Shown here: piece after piece, positions 1-5,089 of the stretch
Numbering within the stretch: the stretch's first letter is position 1
How the letters are laid out: each line of letters begins with the position of its first letter
Source of the DNA: Peptococcaceae bacterium UBA6116
Lineage (GTDB): Bacteria; Bacillota; Desulfitobacteriia; Desulfitobacteriales; Syntrophobotulaceae
Assembly: GCA_002423425.1 (NCBI GenBank)
Contig: DIWC01000016.1
Coordinates: 1-6,212 of the forward strand
Length of the DNA stretch: 6,212 bases
Reading direction: 5' to 3'
Translations under genes and position numbers: made by a program
Notes under the pieces: generated by a model
Seen by the model: only the letters and a program-made list of their open reading frames with translations
Database searches by the model: none
What the model was told of the DNA's origin: nothing

Positions 1-180
1 CAGATATGGGAGGGCCGCAATATTGCCAATTCCGAGGTTCTGTAAATTAGGAATCTTTAATCCTCCAACTTCTCTGGAGATATTCCCGAGGGTATTGCTT
101 CCCTTATCACCATATTCCCAAGCATCAGGCATTTCTCCTATTCCTGTGCTGTCCATAACTATGACAACTGCTCTTTTCAT
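1..180 (-). CDS. deoB: Phosphopentomutase DeoB, N-terminal 60 residues (cut by window edge)
   Basis: DeoB interconverts ribose-1-phosphate and ribose-5-phosphate (and the deoxy forms) in the cytoplasm, linking nucleoside breakdown to the pentose phosphate pathway. Only the first 60 residues are present. They begin MKRAVVIVMDSTGIGEMPDA and continue with a DKGSNTLGNIS segment. The MDSxGIGexPDA block, with the metal-binding Asp (D10), and the GSNTLGNI block are hallmarks of the phosphopentomutase branch of the alkaline-phosphatase superfamily; the phosphorylated Thr lies outside the window. The ATG overlaps the xerD stop by one base (TAATG). Its binding site AAGGAGGAG (188-196) lies inside the last xerD codons, 7 bases before the ATG, so translation is probably coupled. 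XerD followed by DeoB is also the B. subtilis order (ripX-drm), which supports the call. Confidence 0.95.
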   Translation of the reverse strand, partial: MKRAVVIVMDSTGIGEMPDAWEYGDKGSNTLGNISREVGGLKIPNLQNLGIGNIAALPYL

Positions 181-1136
181 TACTTGTCTCCTCCTTGTTT
201 TGCCCGCGGATGGGCTTTGCGGAATACCTCTAAAATGTGTTTGCGCGAGAGGTGCGTATAAATTTGGGTAGTGGAAATATCTGCATGCCCGAGCATTTCT
301 TGAACCGAACGCAAATCAGCACCGTTGTCGAGTAAATGCGTGGCAAAACTATGTCTCAGGAGATGAGGATAAATATTCTTGTCCAAACCATTTTTTTCTG
401 CCCATTTTTTTAGTATCTTCCAGACACCCTGCCGGGAAAGCGGTTTACCTGCTGAATTTAAAAGTAAAATATTGCTGTTCTCCGCCGTAATCTTTTTATT
501 TCGCCCCAGAAGAACCTGTCTTACAAACGAGACATAATCCCTGATAACTGAAATTCCGAGTTCTCCGACGGGAACAATCCGTTCCTTATTTCCTTTTCCC
601 CTGCAGCGTATATACCCTAAATCAAATGATATATCGTTTAAGCTAAGACCGATAGTTTCAGATACCCTTAATCCGCTCCCGTATAATATTTCAACTATAG
701 CTCTGTCCCGTAAATCAAGCAGGCCTTGTTTCCCGTTACCTTGTTTTCCACTCCTGCTTAAGACTTCATTTAATTTGCTTTCAGGGAAAATAGCAGGGAG
801 TTTTTGCTCGAGCTTAGGTGCAATAATATAAGTTGTAGGATCCTCAGAAATTTTATCTTCTTTAACAAGGTATCCGAATAATCCCCGGATAGCGGCACAA
901 TAGCGTGCCAACGTTCTCGCCGAAAGACCTTTTCTTTTTTCTTGAAGCACGAAAGAAAGTATATCTGCCGACTGGCAATTTTGAAAACTCTTAGATCTAG
1001 ACTGCAGAAAAACAAGTAATTTATGCAGATCCCGGGAATAATTCATCCAGGAATTACGGGCAAGCCCCTTCTCTACCCGCAAATGGTATAAGTAATCTTC
1101 CAAAATTTCATTTTTATCTGTTGGTTTCTCTTTCAT
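180..1136 (-). CDS. xerD: Site-specific tyrosine recombinase XerD
   Basis: XerD acts with XerC at dif in the terminus to resolve chromosome dimers. The 318-residue product has the N-terminal SAM-like core-binding domain (about 7-95) and a C-terminal catalytic domain (about 120-305). All six active-site residues are visible: R157 (GSGLRVSE), K181 (RGKGNKER), H258 and R261 (PHLLRH), H284 (LGHADI) and nucleophile Y293 (QIYTHLS). Their spacings (24, 77, 3, 23, 9) equal those of E. coli XerD as I recall them. The protein ends with the usual HPRA block. A frame opening from a TTG at 1196 has no binding site; the ATG at 1136 follows AGGGGG (1143-1148) by 6 bases and fits family length (about 296-300), so I start there. 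XerD rather than XerC is inferred from the deoB neighbour. An unusual GKQGNGKQG stretch (130-138) sits between the two domains. Confidence 0.93.
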   Translation of the reverse strand: MKEKPTDKNEILEDYLYHLRVEKGLARNSWMNYSRDLHKLLVFLQSRSKSFQNCQSADILSFVLQEKRKGLSARTLARYCAAIRGLFGYLVKEDKISEDPTTYIIAPKLEQKLPAIFPESKLNEVLSRSGKQGNGKQGLLDLRDRAIVEILYGSGLRVSETIGLSLNDISFDLGYIRCRGKGNKERIVPVGELGISVIRDYVSFVRQVLLGRNKKITAENSNILLLNSAGKPLSRQGVWKILKKWAEKNGLDKNIYPHLLRHSFATHLLDNGADLRSVQEMLGHADISTTQIYTHLSRKHILEVFRKAHPRAKQGGDK

Positions 1137-1142
1137 AAAAAT

Positions 1143-1148
1143 CCCCCT
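1143..1148 (-). promoter_or_regulatory. Ribosome binding site that sets the xerD start
   Basis: AGGGGG lies 6 bases upstream of the ATG at 1136. No comparable site precedes the in-frame TTG at 1196, so the 20 extra residues that the longer frame would add are probably not translated. Confidence 0.7.
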
Positions 1149-1203
1149 ATAAAAACAATTGTTTCTACACAAGGTTTTTTTTTCCTTTATATTCAAATTA
1201 ATA

Positions 1204-1803
1204 TTAAAAATTAAAAAAACGTACTCCGACGGTGGAAAAATATCCTTGAAGAACTGCGGCAGCTACGGCACCAAGAGATATTATTAGGGAAGATCCACAA
1301 TAATATAAGAAATCTTTCCTCAGAAGATCCCCATTATTCCTTCCTTGAAGCAGAAGAAAAGAAAAAATAGTAGCCAGGCCGGAAGCTAAAAGGAGGCAGG
1401 GAATCGCTAAAACTGAAGGCAGGACGATAGTAAATACTATCAGGCCCAGTCCGGCTATTTTTTTTAAATTGAAGATGAAAGCAATCGTAAAACCCAGAGT
1501 GAAACCACGGGTAAATACAATAAGATATACCAAAGGAGTACCAACAACCGTTAATCCCAGTACCCAGATCCCCGCCATCATGATGAAATAGTCTCTTGCT
1601 AATTGCTTCATAAATGCGGCGTCAATTATTTGAGGTTGTTGTCCAAGAAGATTATTAAAAAAATCTGATAATTCTTTGGATTTTTCCGTTCCAATCGCAT
1701 TGACTCCAATTGCTCCAAAGACAGCCCCAGCAAAAAGAACACAGCATAGAGTCAAATATATCATCCAATAATGTTTTATATGATCAGCAAGTAATCTTTT
1801 CAT
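1204..1803 (-). CDS. spoIIM: Stage II sporulation protein M (SpoIIM)
   Basis: SpoIIM is a mother-cell membrane protein that, with SpoIIP and SpoIID, forms the peptidoglycan-degrading engulfment machine; it is the scaffold that recruits SpoIIP. The 199-residue product begins MKRLLADHIKHYW, a short basic cytoplasmic N-terminus typical of the family. About five hydrophobic segments follow: roughly 12-36, 73-98, 100-112, 117-152 (long enough for two passes) and 168-187. The FTRGFTLGFTIAF segment (97-109) is characteristic of the SpoIIM/DUF95 fold. The ATG at 1803 follows a strong AAGGAGGG (1810-1817) by 6 bases; a TTG at 1848 would add 15 residues but has no binding site. B. subtilis SpoIIM is about 214 residues. 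It sits 69 bases after the Nudix gene and 67 bases before xerD, probably in one transcript. In B. subtilis the gene is sigma-E controlled; I see no clear sigma-E promoter directly upstream here. Confidence 0.9.
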   Translation of the reverse strand: MKRLLADHIKHYWMIYLTLCCVLFAGAVFGAIGVNAIGTEKSKELSDFFNNLLGQQPQIIDAAFMKQLARDYFIMMAGIWVLGLTVVGTPLVYLIVFTRGFTLGFTIAFIFNLKKIAGLGLIVFTIVLPSVLAIPCLLLASGLATIFSFLLLQGRNNGDLLRKDFLYYCGSSLIISLGAVAAAVLQGYFSTVGVRFFNF

Positions 1804-1809
1804 TGAATA

Positions 1810-1817
1810 CCCTCCTT
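1810..1817 (-). promoter_or_regulatory. Ribosome binding site that sets the spoIIM start
   Basis: AAGGAGGG lies 6 bases before the ATG at 1803. This decides against the in-frame TTG at 1848, which has no such site. Confidence 0.75.
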
Positions 1818-1872
1818 GAAGACTTGTCCTCAAAGAATAAATATTCAAATACTAGTAAATTATACCAACCGT

Positions 1873-2409
1873 TTATTTTACTTTTTTCTGGGCAAGCAGG
1901 ATCCCGAGAACAGATTTTCCATCTTGTATTTTACCCTTGCTGATCAGATCTACAGCTTCTGTCCAAGCAAGAGCGCTTACTCTTAAAAATTCGTCTTCAT
2001 CCGCTTTGAGAGGAGACCAAAAAAGATCTTCCGCCAAATAAAGATAGATTGCTTCATCGGTAAAACCAGGGGAAGAATAATAAACTCCTAAGAAAGACAA
2101 AGAACCATCATACCCGGTTTCTTCCCTTAATTCCCTATGAGCGCACACTTCAGGTTTTTCACCTAGTTCTAACTTACCGGCTGGGATTTCCAGGGTTTCC
2201 CGTTTCAAGGCATACCGGTACTGCCTCACCATTAATATTTTCCCTTCCGTGCAGGCAACAATTGCCACGGCGCCGGGATGATGAATGATTTCTCTTGGTG
2301 CCGTCTTTCCGTCCGGGAGCAACACCGTATCCTTATTTACACAAAAGATCTTACCTTTATAAATAATTTCCTGAGTTAAGCACTTCTCTTCTAATTTCAG
2401 GTCGTCCAT
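1873..2409 (-). CDS. nudF: Nudix hydrolase, ADP-ribose pyrophosphatase
   Basis: This cytoplasmic enzyme is predicted to hydrolyse ADP-ribose to AMP and ribose-5-phosphate, a housecleaning step in NAD turnover. The 178-residue product carries a complete Nudix box: G78-x5-E84-x7-R92-E93-L94-x-E96-E97-x-G99-Y100. The E96/E97 pair and E93 are the expected metal ligands. Upstream are HHPGAVAIVA (43-52) and VRQYRYA (61-67), and downstream SSPGFTDE (112-119); these blocks are typical of the ADP-ribose pyrophosphatase branch rather than MutT. Length matches B. subtilis NudF (about 185). The ATG is preceded by AAGGAGG (2416-2422) at 6 bases. It is the first gene of the block running into spoIIM, xerD and deoB. 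In B. subtilis nudF also lies near spoIIM, so the context agrees. Exact substrate preference is inferred from motifs only. Confidence 0.9.
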   Translation of the reverse strand: MDDLKLEEKCLTQEIIYKGKIFCVNKDTVLLPDGKTAPREIIHHPGAVAIVACTEGKILMVRQYRYALKRETLEIPAGKLELGEKPEVCAHRELREETGYDGSLSFLGVYYSSPGFTDEAIYLYLAEDLFWSPLKADEDEFLRVSALAWTEAVDLISKGKIQDGKSVLGILLAQKKVK

Positions 2410-2482
2410 CTAAATCCTCCTTTTAAAAGTAATATTGTTAAACAAAGTTCATCATGAAAACATGTATTTTAAAATAATTTAG

Positions 2483-2647
2483 ATTAAGAAGCATTCTTTC
2501 ACAGGAGGTAGTTACCTATATTTAAAATGGCCCGGAATAGTCAACGGAAAACTGCTTCAATTTTCCATGCATCCAGGAGAAGATAAAGACGGGATATTAA
2601 ATTATCTCCAGAAATTTTTTAACCTCTATTCAAAGAATAAAGGTTAA
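2483..2647 (+). pseudogene. Possible remnant of a short coding sequence with no start codon
   Basis: A plus-strand frame is open for 54 codons between an in-frame TAG (2480-2482) and TAA (2645-2647), opposite in direction to its neighbours. The translation reads like protein (for example GGSYLYLKWPGIVNGKLL and MHPGEDKDGILNYLQKFF), with mixed polar and aromatic residues and an amphipathic end. There is no ATG, GTG or TTG at its head; the first in-frame ATG (2567) would leave only 26 residues and has no binding site. Upstream of the TAG the same frame has an ATG at 2462 (MYFKII then stop). An AGGAGGT at 2503-2509 lies inside the frame but 17 bases from the nearest ATG, which is in another frame. 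I do not recognise the family. It may be the tail of a decayed gene, or chance in an intergenic region. Confidence 0.3.
2621..2645. repeat. AT-rich inverted repeat downstream of spo0A
   Basis: AACCTCTATTC and GAATAAAGGTT flank a 3-base loop. On the minus strand the 11-base stem is complete with one U-G wobble. It is followed on that strand by A residues, not T residues, so it does not look like a classical intrinsic terminator for spo0A. It overlaps the end of the possible gene remnant. Confidence 0.35.
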
Positions 2648-2674
2648 AAATAAAAAGTCTATATGAATCAAATG

Positions 2675-3484
2675 CTAGAATCTCTCTGAGATTCTAAGTT
2701 TATCCGCGACCATAGCAATAAATTCCGAATTAGTCGGTTTACCACGATCGACATTAATCGTATAACCAAAAAATTTATTCATAAAATCTATATTTCCCCT
2801 ATCCCAAGCTAATTCTATTGCATGGCGGATTGCCCTTTCTACTCGGCTCGGAGTAGTATTATAGCTTTTTGCGATCATAGGATATAGCTCTTTGGTTACA
2901 GCTCCGAGTAAAGATACTTCTTTAATTACAAATATTATTGCATCCCGTAAGTATTGATAGCCTTTGACATGCGCAGGTACTCCCATCTGCTGAATCATCT
3001 TAGTTACTTCAATGTTTATACTTTTTACTGTTTTATACCCATTCTTCCGCTCTGAAACACTGATTAATTCACTTTGAGTAATTGCCTTAGTTGAAGCAAG
3101 GCACAAAATTTCCCCAGTACCTGCCAATTGTCGAATTCTTTTCCCAAGGATATCCAGATCAAATGGTTTCAGAATATAATAATCTGCTCCGAGCTGCACA
3201 GCTCTTTGTGTCATGTTCTCCTGTCCAAAAGAAGTCAGAATAATTACTTTCGGTTTAGCACCAATCTCTCCAAGTTTCTCCAAAACGCCTAACCCATCTA
3301 AATGCGGCATAATTATATCCAAGACCACAACATCAGGCTCTTCATTTTTAATCATTTCTAAAGCATCATTTCCATTGAAAGCGACTCCTGAGAGTATCAT
3401 ATCTTTTTGTTCATTGATATAATCCCGAAGTATTCCAACAAAATCACGATTATCGTCAGCTAATAGTACTTTGATTTGCCCCAT
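2675..3484 (-). CDS. spo0A: Sporulation master response regulator Spo0A
   Basis: Spo0A is a DNA-binding response regulator that, once phosphorylated, switches on entry into sporulation by binding TGTCGAA boxes. The 269-residue product has a receiver domain (about 3-122) with acidic pocket D10/D11, phospho-acceptor D56 (VVVLDIIMP), T84 and K106 (YILKP), all at the B. subtilis positions. A variable linker (about 123-150) leads to the Spo0A-specific DNA-binding domain, with GVPAHVKGYQYLRDAI (168-183), the recognition-helix region SRVERAIRHAIELAW (213-227) and GKPTNSEFIAM (248-258). Length matches B. subtilis (267). TTG at 3487 and ATG at 3484 are adjacent; I take the ATG because MGQIKVLLADDN aligns with MEKIKVxxADDN, 9 bases after AGGAGG (3494-3499). 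It follows spoIVB by 88 bases, as in other spore formers. A Spo0A box and sigma-H-like promoter directly upstream suggest autoregulation. Confidence 0.97.
   Translation of the reverse strand: MGQIKVLLADDNRDFVGILRDYINEQKDMILSGVAFNGNDALEMIKNEEPDVVVLDIIMPHLDGLGVLEKLGEIGAKPKVIILTSFGQENMTQRAVQLGADYYILKPFDLDILGKRIRQLAGTGEILCLASTKAITQSELISVSERKNGYKTVKSINIEVTKMIQQMGVPAHVKGYQYLRDAIIFVIKEVSLLGAVTKELYPMIAKSYNTTPSRVERAIRHAIELAWDRGNIDFMNKFFGYTINVDRGKPTNSEFIAMVADKLRISERF
2676..2696 (-). repeat. Hairpin overlapping the spo0A stop codon
   Basis: TAGAATCTC and GAGATTCTA form a perfect 9-base stem around a 3-base loop. It covers the last six codons of spo0A and part of its TAG stop. A T-rich stretch (ACTTTTTATTTTT on the minus strand) comes only about 19 bases later, so this is at best a weak or atypical terminator; it could instead protect the 3' end of the spo0A mRNA. 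Confidence 0.4.
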
Positions 3485-3493
3485 CAATATACT

Positions 3494-3499
3494 CCTCCT
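3494..3499 (-). promoter_or_regulatory. Ribosome binding site of spo0A serving tandem TTG-ATG
   Basis: AGGAGG is 6 bases from TTG (3487) and 9 bases from the adjoining ATG (3484). Spacing alone allows either start; alignment of the N-terminus with known Spo0A favours the ATG. Confidence 0.6.
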
Positions 3500-3537
3500 G
3501 TAAGGAAATCGCGCATTTTTTTAATTATTTTCATAGA

Positions 3538-3564
3538 TTTCGACAATACTTAGGTAAATCCTTC
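3538..3564 (-). promoter_or_regulatory. Candidate sigma-H promoter of spo0A
   Basis: GAAGGATTT (3556-3564) fits the sigma-H -35 consensus RNAGGAWWW at every position. Thirteen bases after it comes CGAAA (3538-3542), one base from the HGAAT -10 core at near-canonical spacing (about 14). In B. subtilis, spo0A has a sigma-H promoter (Ps) controlled by Spo0A boxes, so the arrangement is expected, but the -10 is imperfect. Confidence 0.4.
3539..3545 (-). promoter_or_regulatory. Spo0A box upstream of spo0A
   Basis: The minus strand reads ATTGTCGAAA here, containing a perfect 7-base TGTCGAA, the established core of the Spo0A operator. It lies 54 bases before the spo0A ATG, in the only non-coding gap between spoIVB and spo0A. 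It overlaps the -10-like half of the candidate sigma-H promoter, and also a TTGTCG that could act as a sigma-A -35 followed 17 bases later by TAAAAA. The exact match and the position make autoregulation likely; whether it activates or represses cannot be read from sequence. Confidence 0.6.
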
Positions 3565-3572
3565 TGGGGGTA

Positions 3573-4805
3573 TTAATAAATATTATTCATATAAATATTT
3601 TGCCTTAAAAAAAAGCCGCCCGTTTGGGCGGTTGATGCAGCTTTATTTAATATTCCGGATTCATCAAGCATTTTTTTGATAAAAACGGCGTAACCTCGGG
3701 TCGAATCGTTGACAAACACATGAGTGACCGCTCCTATTATCTTTCCGTTTTGGATTATTGGACTGCCACTCATTCCTTGAACAATTCCTCCTGTTTTATC
3801 AAGCAATTGAGGATCGGTTACTCTAATGATCATATTTTTATTATCGTTGCGGTAATGCATAATTTTTTCTATTTTTATATCGAATTCTTCAATCTTGTTG
3901 TCTTTGAGAACTGTATATATTTTTGCAGGACCGGTTTTTATCTCTGATTCCCAGGCAATTGGGATTGGTGAACTATAAAAAGGATTGTTTATTTTTCCTT
4001 CATATTTCCCAAAAATCCCACTGCTCGTATTTTGTTCGATTTTACCTGAAAAGCTGGATTCGGGCATAAACGTTCCTATCTTTTCTCCAGGGTCTCCCCT
4101 TTTACCCTTATCAATAGCATAGATATTTGACTCAACAATTTTTCCATCACTTAGCTCTATTTGGTTATTAGTATCCGTATCTGTAATAACATGACCTAAA
4201 GCTCCAAAAGTATTGGTCTGTGGATTGATAAAAGTCAATGTGCCTATTCCAGCCGCTTCATCTCTAATAAATAATCCTACTCTAAATCTGGCGGTCTCGG
4301 AACAATATACCGGATCTATAGTCTTTTGTTCGATTTTGCCTTTGTGTTTGATTTCCAGTATGATTTTTTGATTTTCTTTACATTTCTTATTAATCTCCTG
4401 TGCAACTTGGAAATCGTTGAGGGCTTTAGTATCATTTATTTTTAAAATAATATCCCCGACCTCTATACCGGAGTCTTTGGCTGGATAAACTTCCTTTCCC
4501 TGTGCATTGATAATTGGCGAATAACCCACAATTAATACTCCTTTAGTTTGTAACGTAACTCCTATAGAATGTCCTCCCGGAATTAATTCTATCTTCTGTT
4601 TACTTACATTTTCAGCATTTGAATTAAAAAAACCAAAAAAGTTATTTACTGGGTTACCCTTAACCAATTGAGCATCTCTGGCAAGATAATTATTTTTTAC
4701 TAATTGTAAATTGTTAATACTAGAAAAAAAAGATTGTTGTATACTAAAGGTAAAAACAAATAGAAACCCAAGAAGCAAAATTATTGTTGATTGCTTTTTT
4801 ATCAC
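3573..4805 (-). CDS. spoIVB: SpoIVB signalling serine peptidase (S55 family)
   Basis: SpoIVB is made in the forespore and secreted into the intermembrane space, where it cleaves SpoIVFA and so releases SpoIVFB to process pro-sigma-K. The 410-residue frame has an N-terminal signal-anchor (about 7-22), a PDZ domain (about 80-162) and a peptidase domain. Likely catalytic residues are H205 (ALGHVITDTDT), D331 (RVTDPQLL) and S346 (GIVQGMSGSPI), with spacing close to B. subtilis H236/D363/S378 as I recall them. The start is GTG, 9 bases after GGAGG (4815-4819); no better ATG exists. B. subtilis SpoIVB is about 426 residues. The family-like part ends near GYAVFIKKMLDESGI (371-385). The remaining 25 residues, including TAQTGGFFL, are encoded by and beyond an intrinsic terminator, so the true end is doubtful: the stop may have been lost or a frameshift may be present. 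Confidence 0.93.
   Translation of the reverse strand: MIKKQSTIILLLGFLFVFTFSIQQSFFSSINNLQLVKNNYLARDAQLVKGNPVNNFFGFFNSNAENVSKQKIELIPGGHSIGVTLQTKGVLIVGYSPIINAQGKEVYPAKDSGIEVGDIILKINDTKALNDFQVAQEINKKCKENQKIILEIKHKGKIEQKTIDPVYCSETARFRVGLFIRDEAAGIGTLTFINPQTNTFGALGHVITDTDTNNQIELSDGKIVESNIYAIDKGKRGDPGEKIGTFMPESSFSGKIEQNTSSGIFGKYEGKINNPFYSSPIPIAWESEIKTGPAKIYTVLKDNKIEEFDIKIEKIMHYRNDNKNMIIRVTDPQLLDKTGGIVQGMSGSPIIQNGKIIGAVTHVFVNDSTRGYAVFIKKMLDESGILNKAASTAQTGGFFLRQNIYMNNIY
3607..3631 (-). terminator. Intrinsic terminator inside the 3' end of the spoIVB frame
   Basis: On the minus strand CCGCCC, loop AAAC and GGGCGG are followed by C and eight T residues: a GC-rich 6-base stem with a full U-tract, a textbook Rho-independent terminator. 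It lies after the conserved part of spoIVB but 32 bases before that frame's TAA, so transcripts ending here carry no in-frame stop. It separates spoIVB from the spo0A promoter region. Confidence 0.85.
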
Positions 4806-4853
4806 GTTGTTTTTCCTCCAGCTTTCTGAACCTCCTCACCATAAAACCATTAG

Positions 4854-4863
4854 CCCTGCAGGG
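4854..4863. repeat. GC-rich 10-base palindrome CCCTGCAGGG
   Basis: CCCTGCAGGG is a perfect self-complementary sequence in otherwise AT-rich DNA, about 50 bases upstream of the spoIVB start and within its likely 5' leader. It could be a small operator; it has no loop, so it is not a good RNA hairpin. Confidence 0.4.
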
Positions 4864-4865
4864 GG

Positions 4866-4892
4866 ACAATAAAATAAAAATAATTTTATTGT
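4866..4892. repeat. Perfect 10-base inverted repeat, AT-rich
   Basis: ACAATAAAAT (4866-4875) and ATTTTATTGT (4883-4892) are exact reverse complements separated by 7 bases. The 17-base centre-to-centre spacing (under two helical turns) and position in the divergent promoter region fit a dimeric repressor site, but A/T-rich repeats like this also arise by chance. Confidence 0.4.
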
Positions 4893-5019
4893 ACTAATAA
4901 CGTCTCCATAAACACTTAATTTCATCCCGTGAAATGTTTACTATTACTTCTTAAAATTATGATGTATTAAATATGAACTTTTGGGCCAAATTCAAAATAA
5001 GAAACATAACAAAAAATAA

Positions 5020-5048
5020 TTCGAAAGTTAATACTTATTGAATATGAT
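5020..5048 (+). promoter_or_regulatory. Weak sigma-A-like promoter candidate for the flippase-like gene
   Basis: TATGAT (5043-5048) matches five of six -10 positions. Seventeen bases upstream, TTCGAA (5020-5025) matches only three of six -35 positions. The -35 part resembles a Spo0A box with one mismatch (TTTCGAA on the minus strand). This is the best candidate in the region, but it is weak. Confidence 0.25.
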
Positions 5049-5089
5049 ATTAAAAAGTATTTGGATAAGCCGGCGGAATGGAGATTAAC

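Larger units (their letters stand above)
4806..5089. other. Divergent intergenic region between spoIVB and the flippase-like gene
   Basis: This AT-rich stretch must hold promoters for both divergent genes. I find no gene in it: the best short frame, from ATG at 4842 on the minus strand, overlaps spoIVB out of frame and has no binding site. It contains two adjacent palindromes (listed separately). For spoIVB, which is sigma-G/sigma-F controlled in B. subtilis, only weak matches are seen, such as GGAGACGTTA (4898-4907, minus) resembling a sigma-F -10. recN, which precedes spoIVB in B. subtilis, is absent. Confidence 0.6.

Noticed and set aside
23..271. Plus-strand open frame opposite deoB and xerD
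   Set aside because: It is antisense to two clearly conserved genes and has no recognisable protein features.
324..331. TTGTCGAG, similar to a Spo0A box, inside xerD
   Set aside because: It has one mismatch to the core and lies within the conserved catalytic-domain coding sequence, not near a promoter.
1153..1164. 12-base palindrome AAACAATTGTTT between spoIIM and xerD
   Set aside because: It is A/T-rich and short and has no known regulator match. It lies in the xerD leader, but chance is a sufficient explanation.
1137..1196. N-terminal extension of xerD from a TTG at 1196
   Set aside because: It has no ribosome binding site, while the ATG at 1136 has AGGGGG at good spacing and gives a family-like length.
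2454..2477. ATG with a seven-codon frame ahead of the possible remnant
   Set aside because: It has no binding site, stops at once and is in a different frame from the longer open stretch.
2480..2482. In-frame TAG read as pyrrolysine, which occurs in some Desulfitobacterium relatives
   Set aside because: The upstream part would be only six codons without a binding site, and no pyl genes are in view.
2747..2753. TGTCGAT, similar to a Spo0A box, inside spo0A
   Set aside because: It encodes conserved residues near the end of Spo0A and has a mismatch; it is not in a promoter position.
4740..4842. Short out-of-frame reading frame beginning MVRRFRKLEEK over the spoIVB start
   Set aside because: It has no binding site of its own and overlaps the spoIVB signal region in another frame.
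4898..4907. Sigma-F-like -10 GGAGACGTTA upstream of spoIVB
   Set aside because: It misses one key base and has no matching -35 at the right distance, so it was not listed as a promoter.
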